Below the pieces are notes generated by a model that was not told where the DNA came from, searched no databases, and saw nothing but the letters and a program-made list of their open reading frames with translations. Both the position numbers and the translations under genes were made by a program. 64,000 bases of DNA from an uncultured Lachnospiraceae bacterium (GTDB taxonomy: Bacteria; Bacillota; Clostridia; Lachnospirales; Lachnospiraceae). Below, in pieces: positions 16,962-24,803 of this stretch (position 1 is its first letter; the number at the start of each line of letters is the position of its first letter). Where the stretch lies: contig CALWLS010000001.1 of assembly GCA_944381575.1 (NCBI GenBank), positions 1-64,000 of the forward strand. The letters run 5' to 3'.

Positions 16962-17711
16962 ATGAAAGCAATTTATGAGAAGCCACAGGTTTTCACTGAT
17001 GCTATAACCACCTACTGCGGCGGTTGTGGCCATGGAATCGTTGGAAAGTTAATAGCTGAGCTCATCGATGAGCTCGATCTCAGGGAGAACGGTATCCTTG
17101 TATGGCCTATCGGATGTTCATGCCTTTCAGACCGTTACTATGACATGGATGCCTTCATGGCTCTTCACGGAAGAGCACCTGCAGCCGCAACCGGTATCAA
17201 GAGAGCTGATCCTTCAAAGTTCGTTCTCTGCTATCAGGGTGACGGAGACCTTGTTTCAGAGGGTATGGCAGAGATCATGCACGCTGCTATCAGGTCAGAG
17301 AAGTTCACTGTAATATTCATTAACAACGCTATCTACGGTATGACAGGCGGACAGATGGCTCCTACTACGCTTGAGGGACAGTATGCTACTACAGCTCCTA
17401 AGGGACGTAAGGAGATCAACTCAGGTTTCCCTGTACACATGGCTGAGATCATGGGAATGATGCCTGGCGTATGCTACAGTGAGAGAGTTACCGTAACTAA
17501 CCCTGGCAATGTGGCAAAGTGCAAGAGAGCTCTCAAGAAGGGCTTTGAGAACCAGATCGCAGGCAAGGGCTTAAGCTTCATAGAGATCCTTTCTCCTTGT
17601 CCTACAGGCTGGAAGATGTCACCGCTCAAGGCTATGGAGTGGGTTGATGAGGTCGTTGCCAAGGAGTACCCTCTCGGCCTGATCAAGGATACAACAAAGG
17701 AGGAGAACTGA
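16962..17711 (+). CDS. 2-oxoacid:ferredoxin oxidoreductase, beta subunit (ThDP-binding)
   Basis: Beta chain (249 residues) holding thiamine diphosphate. The pyrophosphate-binding motif is complete: GDGDLVSEGMAEIMHAA...FINNAIYGMTGGQ. The early YCGGCGHG and WPIGCSCL segments are typical of KorB/VorA. The ATG at 16962 is preferred over the GTG at 16953 because GAGGTGGG overlaps that GTG. The gene lies 10 bases after the alpha gene and 2 bases before gamma, so the four subunits form one operon. Confidence 0.9.
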   Translation: MKAIYEKPQVFTDAITTYCGGCGHGIVGKLIAELIDELDLRENGILVWPIGCSCLSDRYYDMDAFMALHGRAPAAATGIKRADPSKFVLCYQGDGDLVSEGMAEIMHAAIRSEKFTVIFINNAIYGMTGGQMAPTTLEGQYATTAPKGRKEINSGFPVHMAEIMGMMPGVCYSERVTVTNPGNVAKCKRALKKGFENQIAGKGLSFIEILSPCPTGWKMSPLKAMEWVDEVVAKEYPLGLIKDTTKEEN

Positions 17712-17713
17712 TC

Positions 17714-18238
17714 ATGAAAAAGGAACTTCTTTTCTCAGGTATCGGCGGACAGGGCGTTATCACCCTTGGTGAGACCCTTTGCGATGCTGCTATCAAGGCA
17801 GGCTACAACGTAACATTCGTTCCTTTTTATGGACAGGAGAAGCGTGGCGGACGTACGATGTGCAACATCGTTATCTCTGACGGCGTTGAGAGCCCGATAA
17901 TCTCAGAGGCTGACATCATGCTTATATTTGACGAGCGTTCACTTCACGACTATCAGGATCTTATGAGCCCTGATGGAACGCTTATCATCAACAGCTCAAT
18001 GGTTCAGATAGAGCCTACAGTCGAGTGCAAGGATATCCGCAAGGTGCCTTTCAACGACCTTGCAGTTGAGGTTGGAAATGCCAAGACAGCAAACGTTGTT
18101 GCTATGGGCTACATTGCAAAGCTCCTTCCTGAGATCCCTTATGAGATCATCAAGGAGAAGGTTGCAGATTCCTTCGCAGCTAAGCCAAAGCTTATCCCTG
18201 TCAACATGGAAGCTATCCAGAAGGGATATGAGCTTTAA
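17714..18238 (+). CDS. 2-oxoacid:ferredoxin oxidoreductase, gamma subunit
   Basis: Gamma chain (174 residues) with the family start GIGGQGVITLGETLCDAA and YGQEKRGGRTMCNIVIS. It completes a separate-subunit (delta, alpha, beta, gamma) enzyme as in KOR and VOR rather than a fused pyruvate oxidoreductase. GGAGG lies in the end of the beta gene. A strong 15-bp hairpin follows the stop, before the dehydrogenase gene. Confidence 0.9.
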   Translation: MKKELLFSGIGGQGVITLGETLCDAAIKAGYNVTFVPFYGQEKRGGRTMCNIVISDGVESPIISEADIMLIFDERSLHDYQDLMSPDGTLIINSSMVQIEPTVECKDIRKVPFNDLAVEVGNAKTANVVAMGYIAKLLPEIPYEIIKEKVADSFAAKPKLIPVNMEAIQKGYEL

Positions 18239-18258
18239 GCTTATCTTAATGTAACGAT

Positions 18259-18291
18259 ACAAGCTCTGAAGCATCTTGCTTTGGAGCTTGT
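18259..18291 (+). other. Intercistronic hairpin
   Basis: Arms of 15 bases (18259-18273 and 18277-18291, starting ACAAGCTC and ending GAGCTTGT) pair fully with two G-U pairs around a TCT loop. No T-tract follows (TTGCCAGTAAAA), so it is more likely an mRNA stability or processing element than a terminator. Confidence 0.65.
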
Positions 18292-18324
18292 TTGCCAGTA
18301 AAAAAGTAAAATGAGGTGATAACA

Positions 18325-19302
18325 ATGAAGGTTGTAGTTTCAGATTGCAGCTGGAATAATTATGATGTCGAGATAGAGACATTAAAGAAGGAGATTCCGG
18401 GCGTAGAGGTCGGCACTGCACAGGTACAGACTGAAGAGGATATCTTAAAGTACTGCAAGGATGCTGACGCAGTTATGTCAGAGTACGGCCCTTACACAAG
18501 AAAGGTGTTAGAGCAGCTTCCTAACCTTAAGATCATTTCCAACAGCGCAATGGGCGTTGACAACATCGATCTTGACGCCTGCAAGGATCTCGGCATTGCA
18601 GTAGCAAACGTTCCGAGATACTGCATACACGAGGTTGCAGAGCATATCGCTGCACTCGTTCTTTCAATGCTCCGCTGGATCCCTGGCTATGACAAGTCAG
18701 TAAAGGATCAGAAGAGATGGGAGTTCTCAGACGCTCCAAAGCTCTACAGGATCGAGGGAATGACAGTAGGCCTTGTAGGCTGCGGAAGGATCGCAACAAT
18801 GGCTGTAAATTACCTTAAGGGATTTAACTTCAAGGTATATGGATACGATCCGTATCTTCCGAAGGAGGTCGCTGAGGCTAACGGCATCACTCTCGTGGAT
18901 AAGCTTACAGACCTTGGTGAGGTATCAGATATCGTTATAAGCCACATTCCTGGACTTCCTGGAACAGAGAAGATGGTAAATGCCGAGTTCTTTAACTCAT
19001 GCAAGAAGCATCCTGTATTCGTAAACGCTGCACGCGGAAGCTCAGTTGATTACGATGCTCTTGCTGATGCTCTTGAGAAGGGCATCATCAGCCAGGCAGG
19101 TCTTGATGTCGTTGACACAGAGCCTGCAGATTTCTCACATGCTATCTTTAAGGCTCCTAACGTTATATTCACGCCGCATGCAGCATTCTATTCAGAGACT
19201 GCTCTCTATGAGTGCCGTCATGATTCTGCAATGAACGTTAAGGAATACCTTATAGGCGACAAGAGCAAGGTAAACTACGTAGTTGACCCTAACAAAAAAT
19301 AA
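18325..19302 (+). CDS. D-isomer-specific 2-hydroxyacid dehydrogenase
   Basis: NAD-dependent dehydrogenase (325 residues) of the SerA/CtBP-like group that interconverts a 2-oxoacid and a D-2-hydroxyacid. The nucleotide-binding loop is GLVGCGRIA, where the family usually has Gly at the last position. The catalytic triad is in place: Arg in NAARGSSVD, Glu in DVVDTEPAD and His in FTPHAAFYSE. The ATG at 18325 has GAGGTG upstream; the GTG at 18316 is inside that site. Sitting behind an oxoacid oxidoreductase, it offers a reductive branch for the same 2-oxoacid, which would balance redox in fermentation. That link is inferred. Confidence 0.85.
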   Translation: MKVVVSDCSWNNYDVEIETLKKEIPGVEVGTAQVQTEEDILKYCKDADAVMSEYGPYTRKVLEQLPNLKIISNSAMGVDNIDLDACKDLGIAVANVPRYCIHEVAEHIAALVLSMLRWIPGYDKSVKDQKRWEFSDAPKLYRIEGMTVGLVGCGRIATMAVNYLKGFNFKVYGYDPYLPKEVAEANGITLVDKLTDLGEVSDIVISHIPGLPGTEKMVNAEFFNSCKKHPVFVNAARGSSVDYDALADALEKGIISQAGLDVVDTEPADFSHAIFKAPNVIFTPHAAFYSETALYECRHDSAMNVKEYLIGDKSKVNYVVDPNKK

Positions 19303-19325
19303 ATGTTAAATGGACAACTACTTGG

Positions 19326-19354
19326 TTGACCCAAATATGAAATAATGCTAAAGT
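19326..19354 (+). promoter_or_regulatory. Candidate internal promoter
   Basis: TTGACC, 17-base spacer, TAAAGT (four of six), 75 bases before the ammonia-lyase-like gene. It would allow that gene to be expressed independently of the upstream operon. Confidence 0.45.
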
Positions 19355-19428
19355 AATTAAGGATATATGAGTTATAAAAACTCTTATATGTAATATCAAC
19401 TATCAAATCTTTTAGGAGGTATCTACCA

Positions 19429-19860
19429 ATGGTTGGTGAGAAAGTTGTTTTAAGGATGCGTATGTCAGCTGCTGACGCTCACTATGCTGGAGAGCTCGTT
19501 GAGGGCGCTCATATCGTTACAGTATGGGGCGATGTAGGAACAGAGCTTGCTATCCGTCTTTTCGGAGATGAGAGCCTTTTCCTTGGCTATTCAGAGGTTC
19601 GTTACACAGCTCCTGTATATGCTGGTGACTTCATGGAGTACTCAGGATGGATCGAGAAGGTTGGTAACACTTCTCTTACATGCCACTTCGAGGCTCACAA
19701 GGTTATCGAGCTTGCAAGAGGCGAGAAGGACGGCCTTGCAGATTCTGCAGCTAACGTTCTTAAGGAGCCAGTACTTTGCGCATATGCAACAGGTACTCTT
19801 GTAGTTAAGAAGCCTTATCAGAGACCTGAGTTCGCTGATCCTAAGTTCCAGAACTACTGA
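19429..19860 (+). CDS. Beta-alanyl-CoA ammonia-lyase-like hotdog protein
   Basis: A 143-residue hotdog-fold protein. Its opening (MVGEKVVLRMRMSAADAHYAG), the WGDVGTEL box, LFLGYSEVRYTAPVYAGDFMEY and SGWIEKVGNTS closely follow beta-alanyl-CoA:ammonia lyase of Clostridium propionicum as I recall it; 3-aminobutyryl-CoA ammonia-lyase (Kal) of lysine fermentation is a related option. Such enzymes release ammonia from a 3-aminoacyl-CoA to give an enoyl-CoA. AGGAGGT precedes the start and codon use is of the highly expressed type. It supports the view that the neighbourhood ferments an amino acid through CoA esters. Confidence 0.8.
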   Translation: MVGEKVVLRMRMSAADAHYAGELVEGAHIVTVWGDVGTELAIRLFGDESLFLGYSEVRYTAPVYAGDFMEYSGWIEKVGNTSLTCHFEAHKVIELARGEKDGLADSAANVLKEPVLCAYATGTLVVKKPYQRPEFADPKFQNY

Positions 19861-19904
19861 TTAGTGTCAGCCGACAATAATAGATCTGATTATTAAATGA
19901 AACA

Positions 19905-19943
19905 CCGGCCGTATGGTATGTCCATGCGGCCGGGTTTTGTTTT
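19905..19943 (+). terminator. Rho-independent terminator
   Basis: CCGGCCGTATGG (19905-19916) pairs with CCATGCGGCCGG (19922-19933), followed by GTTTTGTTTT. It ends the ammonia-lyase-like transcript. Confidence 0.85.
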
Positions 19944-20065
19944 GAACCATACGGTTCCATATAGAGGATCCGCTAAGAAGCGGTCATTTCGTTGATCATG
20001 TACGGTTAAACTAATGGAATTATTTATAGAGCGGACCTGCGCACGAAGAGCAAGGGATCAGATGG

Positions 20066-20923
20066 TCAGTTATCTGATGCCGCATGGCTGTTTCCGCCGT
20101 CATTTATAAGGATCTGTACCTCATAAGGACAGTTGTGGTACTCCGTCAGGCTGTCCTCATATTCATTTGCAAGGACGAGTCCCGGCTTCCTTATGCTGTC
20201 TGAGAAAAACATCTTTGCAAGGTAAGGGTTCCAGCCATCACTCAATATCCTTGACCTGAAGCAGAAGTAATCACCTTCGGGTATCTCCATGACATTATTT
20301 GCAATACGCTGATCCAAGGCCATATCGGCAGAAAAATCCTTGATGAACATACCGAGCCTTAAGGGTCTGAACTGCATATTGATGAGATCGTTATAATCCA
20401 ACAGTAAGGAATACTGCCTCATATAAGGAAGATCCTGCATGTAGGGCTTATTACGGATTTCAGTGAGCCTTATGTGGTAGCTCTCCCTGTCCTCATTATC
20501 TCTTATGCGTACCGATACAAGGTAGCGTTTTGGGAAATGCTGAACGTGGGAATACTGATCGGCATTGCTATCCTCCCTGGACCTGATGAAATAATCCTTA
20601 TACCATCTAATGGTATCGATGGTGTTGTTAAGGTGCTCTATCTGATCCCGGCATCCCTTTTCCAGCTCTTCAAGATGTCTTATGAGTGACTGGATGTCAT
20701 TGCTGGATATGACTTCCTTGATCTGGTCCAAGGACATTCCAAGCTTCTGAAGATATCTTATCCTGTCTATAAAATGAAACTGCTCCTCAGTATAATATCT
20801 GTAACCGGTATCAGGATTGATATACGCGGGTTTTAGCAGGTCTATGGAGCTGTAGTATCTGAGAGTCTGGGTGGAAATGCCCATTATCTTTGAAACTTCA
20901 CCGATTGTATATTTCTTTTTCAT
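20066..20923 (-). CDS. MerR family transcriptional regulator
   Basis: A 285-residue activator-type regulator. Residues 1-75 form the MerR winged helix (YTIGEVSKIMGISTQTLRYYSSIDLLKPAYINPDTGYRYY), followed by a long dimerisation helix (about 76-115) and a 150-residue C-terminal domain that looks like an effector-binding module of the BmrR/GyrI type, though I do not recognise its ligand. It is transcribed away from the first PLP-enzyme gene across 400 bases. A promoter with a 19-base spacer sits before that gene, the spacing MerR proteins act on, so a role in controlling the PLP enzymes is likely but inferred. Confidence 0.85.
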   Translation of the reverse strand: MKKKYTIGEVSKIMGISTQTLRYYSSIDLLKPAYINPDTGYRYYTEEQFHFIDRIRYLQKLGMSLDQIKEVISSNDIQSLIRHLEELEKGCRDQIEHLNNTIDTIRWYKDYFIRSREDSNADQYSHVQHFPKRYLVSVRIRDNEDRESYHIRLTEIRNKPYMQDLPYMRQYSLLLDYNDLINMQFRPLRLGMFIKDFSADMALDQRIANNVMEIPEGDYFCFRSRILSDGWNPYLAKMFFSDSIRKPGLVLANEYEDSLTEYHNCPYEVQILINDGGNSHAASDN

Positions 20924-21230
20924 TTATTCACCTTGAAAAAGCCTGTCATGGCTGCATGAATATGAATATGATTTAAATGGTCGCTTTCTGAATTTTCCTA
21001 CTAATGAATATAAAATAACATAGCCTGAAAGTAAAGCGGAACAAAGCATATCTAAAATAGAGAGAAATATAGCGGCAAGCTTAAGTTCACGGTTGGATTT
21101 TAATTAAAATCAGGGCAAATGATCAGGGTATATAAGCTTGACCGCAGGTTATGCCGAGAACAAAAAATCGGTTATAAAAAAGCCACAAACAACAGAGGGA
21201 AAATTCTTAAAAAATAATTGCAAAATTATA

Positions 21231-21261
21231 TTGACTCTATTGTTACTATAATGTTTAAACT
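21231..21261 (+). promoter_or_regulatory. Promoter with 19-base spacer, possible MerR target
   Basis: TTGACT and TAAACT are separated by 19 bases; read with 17 bases the -10 would be TTTAAA. Elongated 19-base spacers are a hallmark of MerR-activated promoters. It lies in the 400-base region between the MerR gene and the first PLP enzyme; I see nothing else firm in that region. Confidence 0.45.
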
Positions 21262-21323
21262 ATGGCTGTATCAAGATAAATACAAATTTTATTTTGTAAT
21301 TAAAATTTTGGAGGTATCTTACG

Positions 21324-22517
21324 ATGGGACTTCACACAGAACTTCTCTACACCAGAAACTACAGAGAAGACGCAGTTAACCTTAAGAAGGGAGAGTCATT
21401 CCCTTACTATCCTTGCACAGCTTTCACAGCTAACACTCTTTCAGAGATCAAGGAAGCTTATCGTCAGGGATATACATACATCCGTACAAACAACCCTGAC
21501 AGAGATGTTCTTGCAGGCATGATGACAAAGCTTGAGGCTCCTAACCTTCCTGATAAGGATACTCTTATCTTCTCATCAGGTATGGCTTCAATCTCAACAA
21601 CAGTTGGTTCACTCCTTAAGACTGGAGACCACGTTATCTGCAACAAGTACATCTACGGCGAGACCTTCGACGTATGGGGAAAGATGTTCGACAGATTCGG
21701 TGTTGAGCACGACTTCGTTGATATGGACGATATCGAGAACGTTAAGAAGGCAATCAAGCCTAACACAAAGCTCATCTATTCAGAGGTTTGCGCTAACCCT
21801 ACAATGAATGTTATCGACATCCCTGAGATGGCTAAGCTTGCTCACGAGCACGGCGCACTTCTCATGATGGATAACACATTCACAACACCTATCTCAATCA
21901 GACCTCTTGAGCTTGGTGCTGATATCGTTATTTCTTCAATGACAAAGTTCCTTAACGGACATTCAGACGCTATCCTTGGATGCATGACTGCAAGCCATGA
22001 CATCATCGAGACAGTAAGACCTATGAGGATGCTCTTCGGAACTCCTGCTGATCCATTCCCTTGCTGGATGATGATCAGAGCTCTTGAGACTGTATTCATG
22101 AGAGTTGAGAAGCAGATGAAGAACGCTTACGAGCTTGCTCAGTTCTTCGAGTCTGATCCACACGTTGTTAAGGTTAACCACCCTGCACTTGACAGCTTCA
22201 AGAACAGAGAGATCGCTAAGAAGCTTTGGAGCAACAATGAGAAGGTTTCAGGTATGATGAGCATCGTTCTCTGCACAGAGGATGAGGAGAAGATCGATGC
22301 ATTCATGGCTAAGCTTCAGTATGTTCACTACGCTACAACACTTGGCGGACTTAGAACAACTCTTAACCACCCTGTAACATCTTCACACAGCCACATGCCT
22401 GATGCTGACAGAAGAGCTATCGGAATCACACCTGGTATGTTCAGAGTATCAGTTGGTACTGAGGACATTGAGGATCTTATCAATGATTTCAAGCAGGCTT
22501 TCGCTGCTCTTGACTGA
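21324..22517 (+). CDS. Cys/Met-metabolism PLP enzyme, gamma-lyase-like (first)
   Basis: Fold-type I PLP enzyme (397 residues) of the cystathionine/methionine gamma-lyase family. SSGMAS (84-89) and Asp183 in MMDNTF hold the cofactor, and Lys208 in SSMTKFLNGHSD forms the Schiff base. YIRTNNPDR (52-60) corresponds to the phosphate-binding Y-x-R from the neighbouring subunit. At the position where methionine gamma-lyases have YGCT this protein has YGET (Glu113), and transsulfuration enzymes usually have YGGT, so the substrate may be unusual. GGAGGT precedes the start, codon bias is strong, and a hairpin separates it from its paralogue. Confidence 0.85.
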   Translation: MGLHTELLYTRNYREDAVNLKKGESFPYYPCTAFTANTLSEIKEAYRQGYTYIRTNNPDRDVLAGMMTKLEAPNLPDKDTLIFSSGMASISTTVGSLLKTGDHVICNKYIYGETFDVWGKMFDRFGVEHDFVDMDDIENVKKAIKPNTKLIYSEVCANPTMNVIDIPEMAKLAHEHGALLMMDNTFTTPISIRPLELGADIVISSMTKFLNGHSDAILGCMTASHDIIETVRPMRMLFGTPADPFPCWMMIRALETVFMRVEKQMKNAYELAQFFESDPHVVKVNHPALDSFKNREIAKKLWSNNEKVSGMMSIVLCTEDEEKIDAFMAKLQYVHYATTLGGLRTTLNHPVTSSHSHMPDADRRAIGITPGMFRVSVGTEDIEDLINDFKQAFAALD

Positions 22518-22539
22518 TAGAGATATTTAAGTATTTAAT

Positions 22540-22567
22540 AAGGTTGTCGTCTTTTGGCGGCAACCTT
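22540..22567 (+). other. Intercistronic hairpin
   Basis: AAGGTTGTCG (22540-22549) pairs with CGGCAACCTT (22558-22567) across an 8-base loop with one G-U pair. What follows is ATAACAAATAAAAA, so it is not a standard terminator. It lies between the two PLP-enzyme genes. Confidence 0.6.
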
Positions 22568-22611
22568 ATAACAAATAAAAACTTTTTACTTAAAAAACGG
22601 AGGGATTTTCT

Positions 22612-23844
22612 ATGATAGGTGAGTTCGATCCAAAGATGAGCTTTTCTACCAACATTCTTGAGGCAGGCGCTTACTTCAGGGATCCGGCAACTAATCCGGA
22701 GCAGCTTCCTATTCACCTTGCCACAGCACATAACGCTGAGGACCTTGACGACCTTCAGAAGAGATATGACGAGAAGGGATTCTGCTACAACAGATACAGA
22801 AACCCTAACCGTTCAGCTCTTAATGAGCTTATCAACTACATTGAAGGCAACGAGAATACAGAGACAGTTTGCTTTGGATCAGGTATGGGCGCTATCTGCG
22901 CATCCGTTATCGCTAACACCAAGGCAGGAGACCACATCGTTTCAGGAGATACTCTGTATGGTGAGTCTGTTGAGATCTTCACAAACATCCTTGGCAAGTA
23001 CGGCGTTGACGTAACATTCGTTGACTTCACAGACCTTGACGCTATCAAGGCAGCTGTTAAGCCTAACACAACTCTGTTCTATGGCGAGACTGTTGCAAAC
23101 CCTGTTATCGCAGTGCCTGATATCCACGCTATATCTGAGATCGCACACGCTAACAACGCTATCCTGATCATCGATAACACATTCATGACAGGTGCTCTTT
23201 GCAAGCCATTAAGCCTTGGAGTAGATATCGTAGTTAACTCACTTACAAAGTTCTACAACGGTCATTCAGATGCAACTGCAGGTTCAGCTACAGGCCGTCC
23301 TGAGCTTATCAAGAAGGTATTCGGAATGCAGCAGCTTATGGGTAACCAGGCAGCTCCTTTCGACAGCTGGCTTGTTTGCCGTGCAGTAAGGACATTAGAG
23401 CTCCGCGTTAAGAAGCAGAGCGACAATGCTACAGCTCTTGCAGCAGCTATCGAGAAGCTTCCTTACATCAAGGCTGTTTACCATCCTTCACTTGAGAGCT
23501 GCCCTCAGCATGACCTTGCTACAAAGCAGTTCAACGGACATTATGGACCTATGTTCTCAGTTATACTTCCTGAGGAGGCTGAGTGCCCTGACTGGAAGGA
23601 GAGGATGAACAAGTTCATGCGTACCCTCAAGCTTTGCCACTATGCTATGACTCTCGGCGGATACAGAACAACAATGTCTTATCCTCCAATGAGCTCACAC
23701 TCAGACCTTACTCGTGAGCAGAGATATGCTATGGGAATCACAGACGGACTTCTCAGATTCTCAGTTGGTATCGAGGATACAAACGATCTTATAAATGACT
23801 TCACAAATGCACTTGAGGCAGCTTACGGAGATCTTAGAAAGTAA
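22612..23844 (+). CDS. Cys/Met-metabolism PLP enzyme, gamma-lyase-like (second)
   Basis: A 410-residue paralogue of the preceding enzyme, clearly diverged. The Schiff-base Lys213 is in NSLTKFYNGHSD, Asp188 in LIIDNTF and the GSGMGA loop near 89-94. It has YNRYRNPNR for the cofactor phosphate and YGES (Glu118) where gamma-lyases carry the active-site Cys or Gly. Both neighbours share the Glu replacement, so it is a feature of this pair rather than a random change. GGAGGG precedes the start, codon bias is strong and a terminator follows. The two chains may be separate homotetramers or may form one mixed enzyme; sequence cannot decide. Confidence 0.85.
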   Translation: MIGEFDPKMSFSTNILEAGAYFRDPATNPEQLPIHLATAHNAEDLDDLQKRYDEKGFCYNRYRNPNRSALNELINYIEGNENTETVCFGSGMGAICASVIANTKAGDHIVSGDTLYGESVEIFTNILGKYGVDVTFVDFTDLDAIKAAVKPNTTLFYGETVANPVIAVPDIHAISEIAHANNAILIIDNTFMTGALCKPLSLGVDIVVNSLTKFYNGHSDATAGSATGRPELIKKVFGMQQLMGNQAAPFDSWLVCRAVRTLELRVKKQSDNATALAAAIEKLPYIKAVYHPSLESCPQHDLATKQFNGHYGPMFSVILPEEAECPDWKERMNKFMRTLKLCHYAMTLGGYRTTMSYPPMSSHSDLTREQRYAMGITDGLLRFSVGIEDTNDLINDFTNALEAAYGDLRK

Positions 23845-23882
23845 TCCAGACGGGTTTTGGGATTTTATATTAGATTAACAGG

Positions 23883-23917
23883 AACTGCAGACAGGTCAGA
23901 CTTGTCTGCAGTTTTTA
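23883..23917 (+). terminator. Rho-independent terminator
   Basis: AACTGCAGACA (23883-23893) pairs perfectly with TGTCTGCAGTT (23903-23913), followed by TTT. It closes the catabolic block. Confidence 0.8.
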
Positions 23918-23919
23918 AA

Positions 23920-24297
23920 TTATTTCATTGTTTTGGCGATCAATGCTTCCTGTAAAACCTGTGAGAAATTGATCCCCATGGATGTGGCTCTGTCATTAAG
24001 CCACTTAGGTATGGACAAAGTCTTTTTGACAGCCTTGGTATTTTTATACTGATCAAGGTCACAGTATATTAACGTAGTAAATCCATCGTCAGTATGAAGT
24101 GTAGAGATCTCAGACGCTGCAGGGATTTCCATTCCATTTTCAAGTAAAGTTAAAAGATAACCTGACAGGGCATCCTTGGATGATTCTATCGCTTCTTTGA
24201 TATCAGAACCGTATGTATGGCAGCCGGGAAGATCCGGGAACTCTACCCAGTAATCGGAATTTTCCTTATGAAATATGGCAGGATAAACAAATAACAT
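23920..24297 (-). CDS. hicB: HicB-type antitoxin
   Basis: A 125-residue antitoxin. The degenerate RNase-H-like HicB domain is clear at the N terminus (YPAIFHKENSDYWVEFPDLPGCHTYG, then DIKEAIESSKDALSGYL), and the C-terminal end (SIPKWLNDRATSMGINFSQVLQEALIAK) looks like a ribbon-helix-helix DNA-binding domain for autoregulation. It follows hicA by 27 bases on the minus strand, so the toxin gene comes first, as is common for HicAB. Confidence 0.9.
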   Translation of the reverse strand: MLFVYPAIFHKENSDYWVEFPDLPGCHTYGSDIKEAIESSKDALSGYLLTLLENGMEIPAASEISTLHTDDGFTTLIYCDLDQYKNTKAVKKTLSIPKWLNDRATSMGINFSQVLQEALIAKTMK

Positions 24298-24324
24298 TTT
24301 TTTCTCCTTAAAAAATTAAATGAC

Positions 24325-24501
24325 CTACTTTAAACCTGTTTCCTTTAAGATGCAGTTCAAAAGACCGGTGGGGACATCCTTTCCGTGTATGGGAACAACA
24401 GTGATCTGGTCACCTTTTTGTAAAATATGGTGGCTGCCGTTTATCCGAATGACTTTCCAACCGTTCTTCTTTAGAAGCTTTAAAAGAGCTTTATCAGTCA
24501 T
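24325..24501 (-). CDS. hicA: HicA-type mRNA interferase toxin
   Basis: A 58-residue toxin with a dsRBD-like fold. LLKKNGWKVIRINGSHHILQK contains the catalytic His of the GSHH motif, and VPIHGKDVPTGLLNCILKETGL is the usual ending. HicA cleaves mRNA when free of HicB. I chose the ATG at 24501 because AGGAGA lies just upstream; the longer frame adds 14 residues unlike the family. A 17-bp palindrome lies 48 bases upstream. Confidence 0.9.
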   Translation of the reverse strand: MTDKALLKLLKKNGWKVIRINGSHHILQKGDQITVVPIHGKDVPTGLLNCILKETGLK

Positions 24502-24549
24502 ATATTCTCCTGTAATAATAATATGTAATATGCATTGATTCAATTAAAA

Positions 24550-24566
24550 TTACGTATAATACGTAA
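24550..24566. promoter_or_regulatory. Palindromic operator upstream of hicAB
   Basis: TTACGTATAATACGTAA is a perfect 8-1-8 palindrome and itself contains -10-like sequence on both strands. Its position just before hicA and the DNA-binding tail of HicB point to an autoregulatory site. Confidence 0.65.
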
Positions 24567-24732
24567 AAATTTAAAAAGAATTTATACTGAGTTTGTTTAA
24601 AGGTGATTTTGTAGATGTTAATGGGAACTTACTGAAATGAGATTTAAAGATAATTTCAGACTATAGAAAATGTTGTAAATATATAAAATGCCGCATTACA
24701 CCGCATACTTACTCTATACTATATCAGGGGAT

Positions 24733-24761
24733 TTGACAAATTAAAATGAAAAAGATAGTAT
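24733..24761 (+). promoter_or_regulatory. Promoter of the methyltransferase gene
   Basis: A perfect TTGACA, 17-base spacer and TAGTAT (four of six), 42 bases before the GTG start. Confidence 0.6.
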
Positions 24762-24803
24762 TTTATCCGGCAGTGACATTTTAAAATATCAGGGAGTTAA
24801 ACA

